A stretch of 64,000 nucleotides of DNA from the NCBI GenBank assembly GCA_026315105.1, contig CM048744.1:360655168-360719167 (forward strand), given 5' to 3'. Below are positions 43,443 through 52,380 of this stretch, in pieces. Origin of the DNA: Locusta migratoria (taxonomy: Eukaryota; Arthropoda; Insecta; Orthoptera; Acrididae). The first letter of the stretch is position 1. Every line of letters starts with the position of its first letter. The position numbers and the translations under genes are program-made. The notes under the pieces are model-generated. The model ran no database searches and was not told the origin of the DNA. It worked only from the letters and a program-made list of their open reading frames with translations.

Positions 43443-43846
43443 CTATTCAATCGTCCAGCATTAGGCTGCAGTTTATTTCATCCACTCTTATATTATACAT
43501 TGGAGAGCTAAAGAAAATAGTGCGCCAGCATAATATAGTGTTCGGCCTCAGCTTCTATGAACATCTACATCTACATGGGATACTCTGCAATTCACAATTA
43601 AGTGCCTGGCAGAGGGTTCATCGAACCACCGTTATACTATTTATCTCCCATTCCATTCTCGAATAGCGCGCGGAAAGAAAGAACACCTGAATCTCTCAGT
43701 CCGAGCTCTGATTTCTCGTATTTTATTCTGATCGTTATTTCTACCTATGTAAGTGGGAGTCAACAATATATTTTCGCATTCGGAGGAGAATGTTGGCGAT
43801 TGGAATTTCGTAAGTAGCCCACGCCGCAGCGATAAGCGCCGTTGTT
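43443..43846 (-). repeat. Duplicate 2 of a LINE 3' end plus its flank
   Basis: Partner of 42107-42510. Here the LINE continues to the right without interruption ('gttgttgtaataattcccat'), so this is the parental arrangement. Confidence 0.9.
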
Positions 43847-44237
43847 GTAATAATTCCCATCCAAGATCCTGTATCATTTCTGTAACGCTGTTTCCCCTAT
43901 ATCGAGACAATACGAAACGAGCTGCCCTTCTTTGGACTCTTTCGATGTCCTCCGTTAAACCTACCTGATGAGGATCCCACACTGGGCTGTAATACTCCAA
44001 AAATGGACGGACAAGCGTAGTGTATGCAGTTTCTTTTGTAGTTCTGTTGCATCTTTTAAGGGTTCTGCCAATAAAACGCAGTCTCTGGATCGCCTTTTCC
44101 ACGATATTATCTACGTGTTCTTTCATATTTAAGTCTGAAGTAATAGTAATTCCTAGGTATTTTGTGGAGTTTGTGGCCTTCAATTTTGATTGATTTATCT
44201 TGTAAACAAAGTTTAACGGATTTCTTTTCATACTCAT
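43641..44237 (-). pseudogene. CR1-like LINE C-terminal region, 198-codon open frame
   Basis: Uninterrupted: 'STKYLGITITSDLNMKEHVD', 'AIQRLRFIGRTLKRC', 'LEYYSPVWDPHQVGL', 'IERVQRRAARFVLSRY', 'SVTEMIQDLGWELLQQRR' and the terminal 'FFPRAIREWNGR'. This is the complete RT thumb and tail of the family; the frame shift separating it from the catalytic core lies near 44240-44350. Confidence 0.88.
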
Positions 44238-44347
44238 GTGGACGACGTCACACTTCTCATTATTTAGAGTCTATTGCCAATTCTTACACCATACTGATAT
44301 CTAATTCAGATCGTTCTGCAGTTGGTTTTGATCTTCAGATGATTTTA

Positions 44348-44690
44348 CTAGACGGTAAATGACGGTGTCATCTGCAAAAACCTAAGAGTGCTTCTTAGAC
44401 TTCCTCCTAAATCGTTTATGTAAATACGGAACAGCAGAGGACCAATAACACTACCCTGTGGAACGCCCGATATCACCTCTGTTTTAGTCGATGCCTTACC
44501 GTAGATTACCACGAACTGTGTCCTCTCTGACACGAAATCCCCTATCCAATCGCAAATTTGGGGTGATATACCATAACCACGCAATTTGATTAAAAGCCTT
44601 TTGTGAGGTACGGTGTCAAAAGACTTCTGGAAATCAAGAAATACGGAATCGATAGCACCCATACTTCGTGTCAATAAAGAGCTAGTTGTG
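44348..44690 (-). pseudogene. CR1-like LINE RT core
   Basis: 'IDSVFLDFQKSFDTVPHKRL' (motif A with catalytic Asp), 'GYGISPQICDWIGDFVSERT', 'SGVPQGSVIGPLLFRIYIND'. The F-ADD site is lost from this frame by a shift near 44375 but is visible next door ('gatgacaccgtcatttacc', inverted). The open frame extends to 44866, beyond the LINE edge, by chance. Confidence 0.85.
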
Positions 44691-44699
44691 TTTCGCATG

Positions 44700-45260
44700 T
44701 TGTGTAAAGCGCTAGGTTGGCAATAGCAGGATTGCCAGAGGCGGGTTTGAACGGTAGTCTTCCCGAAAGCAACTCCAGAAGCATGCTGTCCCCACAACTG
44801 CTGTGCCTGGCCTTCATGTCCTCGATACTGGCTCTGGGATGGAGTTGACGTCCAAGCTGGCTCCACACAAGTTCTGTGGGTGACACATTGCCTGTTTCTG
44901 GCCGCGGGAGAACCTCAACGTCTCGCAGACAGTTCACAGAGAGACGCGTCCTGTGCAGACGAGTATTGTCCTATTGAAAGCCGCGGTGGAGTAACCGAGC
45001 GGTCTAAAGTATCTCGCTGCGGAGCGCTCGGTTGCTCGCTGTAGAGGTTCGAGTCCTCTCTGGGGCATGGGTGTGTGTGTTTGTCCGTAGGTTAGTTTAC
45101 CTAGGTTCAAGTAGTTTGTAAGCTACGGACTGATGACCACGCAGTTTGGTCCGATAGATTTACAGACATTTGAACATTTTTCCTATTGAAAAATGACACC
45201 GCGAATCTGTCGCATGAGTGATAACACACGGAGATGGAAGACAACTGCCACCTATCATTG
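44700..45260 (-). pseudogene. Tc1-like transposase relic, interrupted by a SINE
   Basis: Right to left: a trace of 'FQ*DNTRLH', where the Gln before the second catalytic Asp has become a stop (about 45195-44960, spanning the SINE), 'LSVNCLRDVEVLPRPETGN', 'SPTELVWSQLGRQLHPRAS' with the third acidic residue (Glu) kept, then 'IEDMKA'. This is the DNARPH...SPDLSP.E.VW block of Tc1-like transposases. Confidence 0.75.
44980..45180 (+). mobile_element. tRNA-derived SINE, family 2, full length, 11-bp target duplication
   Basis: Head 'gccgcggtggagtaaccgag', B box 'ggttcgagtcc', tail 'cgatagatttacagacattt'. Exact repeats 'tcctattgaaa' at 44969-44979 and 45181-45191. The insertion falls between codons of the 'FQ*DN' catalytic motif of the Tc1-like relic. 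Confidence 0.96.
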
Positions 45261-45496
45261 CACCACACAGTTCTCTCGAGCACTAAATTGAACTTGTACC
45301 CGATGATTACCCGCGCCATTACAATAAAAGATAAAATTCTGTGCCTATTCATAACATGGACATCTTCCGATATCAGCGCCATACTCGCCTACAACAACGG
45401 ATATCAAAAATAGGGCGAAATAGTGATTGGTCTCTGAACACAATACGAAGCAAATAATACAATTCCTTGAGACAATATTGTCTCGTTATATCAAAT

Positions 45497-46484
45497 TTAT
45501 TAAATATAAGGAGAGGCATTGAATTAAAATTTGTGCTGTGGCCGGGATTCGAACACGGGACCTTCTACCTACTAGGTATTTCTGTTTTGCCGGCCGCGGT
45601 GGCCGAGGGGACTGAGGCGCTTCAGTCACGGTCTGCACGGCCACTACGGTCGGGGGTTCGAATCCCCCCTCGGGCATGGATATTTGTGCCGTCCTTAGTT
45701 GTAGGTAGTTCATAAGTAGTTTGTAAGTTTAGGGAAAGATGACCCCGTAGTTGAGTCCCTTAAGGGGGAAAAAATATCTGTTTTTTGTTTTTGTTTTTTT
45801 GGGGAATGTGCTAATTGCGGTCGATGATCGTGTATATTCGTTGTTGATCGATGTGTTCTTGGCTCAGCTTTTTTATTGCACAGGCGTTCAGCCCTGTGAC
45901 CGGGCGCGCTGAGCCACGGCGCCTGGAACTAAGTAGGTGTTTTAGACCACTCAGCTAACAAACAGTTGCAGCCAAAGCGATTACACAGTATGTCTTAAAG
46001 CACGTCTCCCTCCACACCACATACTTTAATTCTGCCTCATGTTCCCTGTGAAATACGTAGCAAATTGCCAGGACTCTCCTATATTGGAATAGCACCCCAG
46101 CAAAGAACGCGAATGGGAACAGAATTAAAGTGTGTGGTGTGGAGGGAGACGTGCTTTAAGACAGTCCGCGTAGTCGCTTTGGCTGCAACTGTTTTTGTTA
46201 GCTGAGCGGTTGCCGGGCGCCGTGGCTCAGCGAGCCAGTTTAGGGGGCTGAACGACCTTTGTCATAAAAAGCTGAGCCAACCTTTCAACGAACAAACTGA
46301 ACGAACGACCGCGAACCATAAATCTAACAGCTGAACTAAAAATAAATAAATAAATAAAAAAATAAAAAAAATAAAAAAAGTTGTCTAAAGCGCCTATCTA
46401 GTAAGCTAGTAAGTAGGAGGTCTTTGGTTCGAATCCCGGCCACAGCACAAGTTTTAATTCAATGCCTCTCCTTATATTTAATAC
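45497..46484. mobile_element. Foldback element with tRNA-like modules at both ends, copy 1
   Basis: The two arms are inverted copies from 'attaaatataaggagaggc' at the outside, through 'attgaattaaaatttgtgct', a tRNA-like block with B box (left, reversed: 'gggattcgaac'; right: 'ggttcgaatccc'), a GC-rich block 'gccgggcgccgtggctcagc', 'gctttggctgcaactgtt' and 'ggagggagacgtgctttaa', meeting near 46085. The tRNA-like modules point outward. A family-1 SINE (45589-45774) lies in the left arm and an A-rich 'ataaataaataaa' run in the right arm. Without the SINE the element is about 800 bp. No open frame. A second member is at 51857-52380. Confidence 0.85.
45589..45774 (+). mobile_element. tRNA-derived SINE, family 1
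   Basis: Head 'gccggccgcggtggccgagg', B box 'ggttcgaatcc', 3' end degraded to 'cttaagggggaaaaaa'. Flanks 'tatttctgtttt' (45577-45588) and 'tatctgtttttt' (45775-) are a probable imperfect target duplication. Confidence 0.88.
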
Positions 46485-46940
46485 CTAAAAATACAAAGCA
46501 ATCCATCAACAGTCAATCCTTTGCGATCAGAGTCCTTCTCCTATCGTAGCCGTCTGTGTAGTGGTGTTAACGGCATCATACGGACTGGACAGTAATTCTC
46601 TGGTACAACTGCTGATAGTTTCTGACCAATGGCGCGGGGTGACATAATGTGTTGCAGGGAGGTCAATAACTTGTTCCCTCGTGACAGGTGCGGATGCGCC
46701 TGGTGAACAATACAGGAATCTTCACTTGTGGTAGTCTTTTCTTGTCCACTGGAACCTTCACGAGAAATATAGCCGCGCTCACGTTCGCATGCAGTCCAAC
46801 ATCGGACCACTGTCACATTCGAATGCCCCACAGATTTGGATATTGCCCGATTCTAGCTACCGGCCAGATTGAGACCTACAATGAGGCCCTTCCACGGCCA
46901 GATTGAGACCTACAATGAGGCCCTTCCAAACTCTCAGGAT
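46485..46940. other. No gene; 34-bp tandem duplication inside
   Basis: Open frames here overlap on both strands without a domain. Confidence 0.4.
46861..46928. repeat. Perfect 34-bp tandem duplication
   Basis: 'cggccagattgagacctaca' plus 14 more bases repeats exactly (46861-46894, 46895-46928). Zero divergence marks a very recent event or an assembly artefact. Confidence 0.95.
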
Positions 46941-47082
46941 CAAATGTTTCTAAAACTATGGGACCAGACTACTTTGGTCATCGATCCTTACTTAAACTAA
47001 CTTAAACCTAAGACCAATAGACATAACCCTGCCCGAAGGAGGACTCGAACGTCCGGCGGCAGCGGCGGCGCTCTGTCAGGCT
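46941..47082 (-). mobile_element. Diverged tRNA-derived SINE (family 2 relative)
   Basis: Tail 'gggaccagactactttggtc' at left, 'ggactcgaacgtcc' as reverse B box at right, and a worn head 'ggcggcagcggcggcgctc'. No target duplication seen. Confidence 0.65.
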
Positions 47083-49000
47083 CATGGCATCTGCGTGTCC
47101 TGCACAGTGATCAATCAACATCTGACGCTCTTCAAGCCACCAACATTGGACGATCCAACAGCAGGTCTGCCAAAAGGTGATAGTGTGGTGTGTGCTAGGA
47201 CGTTTCGTCTTTGATAGCCATGTAACGGCTAACACTTAGACATTCTGAGTGACAAATTGATGTCAGAAGCTAACTATTTGGATTAGGACTTCCAAACTGG
47301 TTTGTCAGGATGGGACCACTGCCTATTTTGCTGCAGCTGTTAGAGTGTAGTTACCTGGCATGTTATGGCTCTGCAGAGCGATCTGTTTTTTAATATTTGT
47401 AAAAACACATCTTCTTCAGGTTATCGAGCCAAGATTGTCAATATCTTCAGAAGGTTGAACTGACTATAAGACATTTTCACTTTGGACAACATGTAAAATA
47501 AATGGTTTCTCATCAAAATATAAAATGAGTAAAAATACATAGTCAACTTGTTAAAGTACACGTCATCAAAATGGATCATCATATCAGATTAAAAGATAAC
47601 ATATGTCGGAACAGGTAAATCCAAATAAAAAGTTCGATACTGGCGATCTTGGCTCATTAACCTGAAGAAGGTGTATTTTAATTAATGTTAGAGATTGGGT
47701 GAATGGCAGTTTTCCTCGCTGAATTGCGAGAAAAGATTATGTGGAGTGGTTCTGTCGGTCAGTCGTTTCTACCCTTGACTTGTTTTTCTGGGGTTCGCCG
47801 AAAGAGAAACTTTGCCCAATGAAGATTAGAAATTTAAAGAATCCAATTCTGTCCTTAGTTTGACTCCTTATTGCGTTCCAGGGTTGTGGTTACATGCCAT
47901 GATCGTCCTACCATAGGTCTGTCTTTATTCCTAGTACTTCCTTTCCCAGATAGTAAGTAATATTAGTACCAATTCTGGCCGCAACTGCTAACTGTCGCCC
48001 TAGAGTTTGAATGTTGTGAGCGGTGTCGTTAGTCAGGCATTCTACCACGAAAACTAATGACTCGTCACTAATATCACTTGCTTATCTTCTTCTTTCGAGT
48101 AACCGATTTGGAGGGTATGATGAATTAACTTTGGATACTCCAGATTGTGTTAGATTTTCTTTGTTTCCAAATTACTTTCATCCTTTTAAAGTCCTGTTCG
48201 CTTTAATCTTGGGTCCAATTTCGCCTAGTTGTTTTCTTTCTCCCCGGAAATACTGTCCTACTGCCGAAATCGCTTGGGTCTCTTGCCACATAGCTGTTTT
48301 TTCGTGTAGTAATTAATATAGTACATGTACGAAAGTTGGTTGAAATTTATTTAGGATTGTGTACGGCGTTGTTGGGGGTGTCTTAAACTCCACAGTATTT
48401 TCCCCTAATGCATAAGTGGCAGAATGACAATAACAGTAACAATGAAATCCTGGGTTGAATTCAAGGATTTTTTTTTTCACTTGTATTGATCTATTAATGT
48501 GAAAAATGTCTCCCATTTTACACTTTTACTGATAAATCGGTTCAAAAATAGGAGGAAGGCAGTGGCACTCCACCTCAATAATTACAAGTAAACCTAGTAA
48601 AGTTGGGCATTGTTCGATCAAAGCAAAGTGTTTAGGATAGATACAATTAAGTAGTCATCACCTTCACAGTCCCTAACACAAACTTTTTCTTTCAGAAATA
48701 AATATTTATTAAGCGTAGTCTAAATTGTTTCAGAGGTGCCAGAGCTGAGCTTTATTGTAACTGTCACTATTTATCTCTTTCCATTTATATAGGATGTTTC
48801 AAAGTCTTCCCATCAAATTTCTAAGGCCCAGAAAAACGACAGGTACAACTAACGTATCCTAGTACAGATATTCGCAATTTTTCCTTTTGTGATGCGATGG
48901 TGATAATGCGCAATGGATTCATGAAGGCAGTTCTTGCTCTATCTTCCGATTACGTATTGCCTGTGATATACTTATCGATTGTGACACTGGACACGAATTC
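47083..49000. other. No gene recognised; one foldback
   Basis: The only structure is a foldback at 47398-47681: 'cttcttcaggttatcgagcc' and 'aagattg' recur inverted as 'ggctcattaacctgaagaag'. The remainder is AT-rich without signature. Confidence 0.5.
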
Positions 49001-49004
49001 AGAA

Positions 49005-49131
49005 GGACGGTGGTTCAAATACACTTCCAAACATCCTGATTTAGGATTTCTTCGAGTTTCCTAAATCACTCCAGATAAATGACTGGATGGTTCCTTTCGA
49101 AGGGCATAGCCGATTTCCTTCTCATCCTTGC
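49005..49131 (+). mobile_element. SINE family 4 ('ctgatttagg' body), partial
   Basis: 'ggtggttcaaatacac' (B-box-like) followed by 'cctgatttaggatttc', 'cctaaatcactccag', 'atggttcctttcgaagggca' and 'gccgatttccttctcatcc', the conserved body of the element seen inverted at 53803-54036. Its 3' end abuts the SINE at 49137. Confidence 0.8.
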
Positions 49132-49136
49132 ACCAA

Positions 49137-49330
49137 GGCTGGCTGCGGTGGCCGAGGGGACTGAGGCGCGACAGTCACGGTCTGCACGGCCACTACGGTC
49201 GGGGGTTCGAATCCCCCCTAGGGCATAGATATTTGTGCCGTCCGTAGTGTTAGCTAGTTGATAAGTAGTTTGTAAGTTTAGGGACTGATGACCCCGTAGT
49301 TAAGTCCCATAAGCTATACAACCATTTATA
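49137..49330 (+). mobile_element. tRNA-derived SINE, family 1
   Basis: Head 'ggctgcggtggccgagggga', B box 'ggttcgaatcc', tail 'ctatacaaccattta'. It lies at the 3' end of a family-4 SINE; no clear target duplication. Confidence 0.92.
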
Positions 49331-49929
49331 CTATTTATACTTGCAGAAAGAACAGAACGTTACCTTTAACTCTAATGATCATGCTGTCTACGGGATGTTA
49401 AAGCGTAAGGTTCGTTCGTTTATCGATTGCCATTTTTTATTTGTAGTTGACTGCTGGTGTTTTAGTATACATTGTCATGTTGGGATAGTGAGTGCAGCTG
49501 TGAACACTTGACCAAGTGCCAAGCGTCTCGAAACGTGTCGTGACGACTAAAGTGTTATCATATTGACAACTGGTGCGAGATTTTATGATACAAAGTAAAT
49601 ATTAGTTGCAGAGATCACAGACATTTAAGAAGAGAAAAATTTCTTGCTGTTACTATTATTTCCATACTTTGCACTGATTACATGTCAAGTATTGTCAAGA
49701 ACAATTGAAAATGTTTTTAAAAAAGACGTTGACACTCAAAAGTGTTTATTTAATTTTATTAATTAACTGCTGGGATGTTCTTTGATCAACCATATCAGCA
49801 ACGGAAGAAGAAACATCTTAAAAGCACGCAGACACTTGGTAGAAAACTGAGCATTTGTATATTGTGTGTTCTTCAAGGGAATTGCACGTTACCTCATGTG
49901 AAGCATCACCCTTGGGGCATCTAAGTGTC

Positions 49930-50075
49930 CTACGGTCGGGGGTTCGAATCCCCCTCGGGCATGGATATTTGTGCCGTCCTTAGTTGTAGGTAGTTCATAA
50001 GTAGTTTGTAAGTTTAGGGACTGATGACCCGTAGTTAAGTCCCTTAAGCTTAACAAACATTTGAACATTTGAAAT
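49930..50075 (+). mobile_element. 5'-truncated family-1 SINE, perfect 11-bp target duplication
   Basis: Starts at 'ctacggtcgggggttcgaa', so the A box is gone but the B box remains, and runs to the normal tail 'aacatttgaacatttgaa'. Exact repeats 'atctaagtgtc' at 49919-49929 and 50076-50086. Confidence 0.97.
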
Positions 50076-50086
50076 ATCTAAGTGTC

Positions 50087-50679
50087 ATTAGGCAGGAATT
50101 TTGTTTGTGTATAAAAAGTCAGAGATTAAATAAGGCAAAACATTTGGTGTACTTTGTAATCTTCTCACCTTTTTCCGGAACGACTATAGCTGATCACTAA
50201 TTTTTTCCTAAATCACGGAAAATTTTATTAGTTCACAGCTTCTATGACAAATCCATTCCACTGTAGGTGAAGATAACAAAAAAAACTTATATGCTGGCTG
50301 AAGTCCACTGCGTTGTGAGCTGATGTCGACAGTCACTAATAATGGAATGTATCAGGGACACCTTGAATAAATAACTTTTCGATGATAGTTCCATTGTGGC
50401 GGAAACAAACTTATTCAGTTGCGCAACATTATAATGTTCAAAACATCCAGCTGCTTACAGTCTCTCATTCAGGTACAGAGTGACAAAACATGGCTTCCAC
50501 TCGAACATTTTTCGCGTAACCGCGTAATAAGACTAATGACAATATTTTGTAGTTTTTAATTAAACAACATTCTTTTACTTTAAGTATGCCAAAATACATA
50601 AATTAAAATAGTACATTTAGGCTTTAACTATTTATCTCAATGTGTGTATGTGTGTTATGAAATTTATATTTAATGTATT
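50087..50679. other. No gene recognised
   Basis: AT-rich DNA with no signature seen. 49331-49918 is likewise empty. Confidence 0.45.
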
Positions 50680-51049
50680 ACACAAGGGAGAGTATAAATA
50701 TCATTTATCGCGACACATTTTCTATAACGTTCAGAGAGATGTGGCAAGTAGCAATACAAAAATCATTGTTGTTCCCGTATCTGTTAAAAAGAATATTGGA
50801 TTTAAAAAATTGCTTACAGTCGATTTCGAACCCACTACCTTCCACGGCGCAACGTGATGCCGCCAACCTCACGGCTATTCTTGATACGTGGAAAGTAATT
50901 ACTTCATTATTATTCATGAAAGAGTCTTCTGAAGGTTTTTACACTTGATGCGTCTTTAATTTATAGTTATAAGATATTTTAACAATTATGACGTTTTTGA
51001 TGAATCTAAAATGCTCAAAAAACAAATATGAAGGGGGAGATGTTGCCTT

Positions 51050-51415
51050 CACGGGCCATTTTCGAGTGGTACTGTGGCTCTCGCCTCAGGTTATCGTGTA
51101 ATAATATATTCATAGAAAAAGGCAAATACTTTTGACAAGCTGCACTGTAGATGTGATTGACAAAAGTACTTTACCTTTGTTCGAATATGTCTTGATGTTA
51201 AAGGATGTGGTTAGGCAGGAACCAAAAGTACAGCTTAAACTGTCGGGAGAGAAAAAGCAGCGATGACATCTACAGTCTTGCATGTCAAAAGTACTTCGCC
51301 CTTTTGTACAAATATATGATATTACACACTTTGATCTTAGCCAAAGGACCGAGAAGCGACATTAGGCGTTATAGTACGATACACCTGAGGCGAGTGCCTT
51401 GGTAACAGTGGGAAA
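51050..51415. mobile_element. Foldback MITE inserted in repeat copy B
   Basis: Ends 'ggctctcgcctcaggttatc' (left) and, inverted, 'ctgaggcgagtgcc' (right); inner arm blocks 'caaatacttttgaca' and 'actgtagatgt' recur inverted near 51265-51300. The host sequence is interrupted at 'gatgttgccttcacgg', which recurs as 'cgtgttgtcctcatgg' on the other side, an imperfect duplication of the target. Copies A and C show the unoccupied site. Confidence 0.75.
51328..51361 (-). ncRNA. U2 snRNA 5'-end-like fragment (pseudogene)
   Basis: Reading leftwards from about 51361: 'tcgcttctcgg' followed by 'cctttggctaagatcaa', then 'agtgtgtaatatc'. This agrees with the highly conserved first 35-45 nt of U2 snRNA (from memory 'AUCGCUUCUCGGCCUUUUGG'), with a few substitutions. 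The branch-point-pairing and Sm regions are absent, so it is not a functional gene. It interrupts the right arm of the foldback MITE: the left arm reads straight from 'tattacac' to 'gata' where the right arm has about 45 extra bases. Confidence 0.75.
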
Positions 51416-51856
51416 CGGTTCTACGAATAAAGGCACGTGTTGTCCTCATGGAGAATTTGTGCATGCGCAAGGCAAGGTGCGCAGTAGCTCCATTGTCTTT
51501 GCTTTGGGACCATTCGTGCTTAACCGCCAGAGCTTTTGTAGCCAGGAGCTGGTGTCTTACCAGCTCCACGGCCAATGTTAAAAGCGGCGTTTCCCCTCGC
51601 CCCTCCCTGCAGCGGAAGCGCCCATATGCTGCCTCCAGGGGGTTCAGAAGAGAATTTGCAGCTCAGCCGCGCATGCGCATTGCAACTCTGCGGCCACTGC
51701 CACTTATATTAAGCGGCAGCGCCATGACTCGAACACGTGCTGTCTCTGCGACGTGAAACGTTTCTCATAAGATAAAAATTCTTTTAATGTGCATACATAA
51801 TGATCTGATAGAAGAACGAAACGAAAACTGATAGTTTGAAAACACTTTTTAATTTA

Positions 51857-52380
51857 ATGATAAATCTGAAGCATTGAATTAAAATTTGTGATACGACTGG
51901 GAATCAAACCCGGACCTCCCTGCTTACTAGGCAGACGGCTTACCGCTAGACCACCGCATCACTAGCAGTTAAGGCGCCTCGGAATAGTCTAAGCACGATT
52001 TCCTTCACATCACAAACTTTTATTCAGCTACTGTGTTCCACAGAACATTGCCACTGCATTGATATTTATATAACCTTAAACACGAATGTTGCAATATGTT
52101 CATTGCCAAGGTGCTATTCCGCTGCATGGAGAGCCTTGGCAGTAATGGCAATGCTCTATGGAACACAGAAGCGCCCGGTCAAGGGGGTTAAACGCTCTCT
52201 GTAATAAAAAAGCTGAGCCATTCAACGAACAATCAAGAACGAACCGAAACATGACCAGAAAGCAAATATCTTCATGAGGGGAAAAAAAAGGCGGTAAGAC
52301 GTCTGCCTAGTAAGCATGGAGGTCTGGGCTCGATTCCCCCGCGCATGGCAAATTTTAATTCAATGTTTCAGATTAATCAT
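51857..52380. mobile_element. Foldback element with tRNA-like modules at both ends, copy 2
   Basis: Outer arms 'aatctgaagcattgaatt' and 'aattcaatgtttcagatt'; inside each, a tRNA-like block. The left one (minus, about 51892-51960) reads 'ggtggtctagcggtaag' (A box), anticodon stem-loop 'ctgcctagtaagcag' with AGT in the Thr anticodon position, and 'gggtttgattccc' (B box). The right one (plus, 52289-52345) reads 'gtctgcctagtaagc' and 'gggctcgattccc'. Inner arms share 'tgtgttccacagaacattgc'. 'ggtgctattcc' near the loop and 'aaaaaagctgagcca' plus 'cattcaacgaacaa' are shared with copy 1 at 45497-46484. Confidence 0.85.

Larger units (their letters stand above)
43560..44690 (-). mobile_element. CR1-like LINE, 3' half
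   Basis: Minus-strand LINE from RT motif A to the 3' end; the 3' UTR (43560-43640) ends in 'catctacatctacat' (inverted). Coding parts are listed separately. Upstream of 44690 the sequence changes to a Tc1-like relic, so the copy is 5'-truncated. Confidence 0.85.
50680..51835 (-). repeat. About 1-kb GC-rich dispersed repeat, copy B (inverted, interrupted)
   Basis: Inverted relative to copies A and C: tRNA-like 'cgatttcgaacccactacc' near 50820, 'ttcttgatacgtggaaagt', 'caaatatgaagg' then an insertion (51050-51415), then 'catgcgcaaggc', 'ccaggagctggtgtcttacc', 'gctgcctccagggggttcag' and 'gcgacgtgaaacgtttctca'. The outer end stops at the foldback element at 51857. Confidence 0.75.

Noticed and set aside
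51892..51960. Possible genuine tRNA-Thr gene (AGT) on the minus strand
   Set aside because: Acceptor stem unconvincing, and an inverted second copy exists at 52289-52345 inside the same foldback; treated as an element module.
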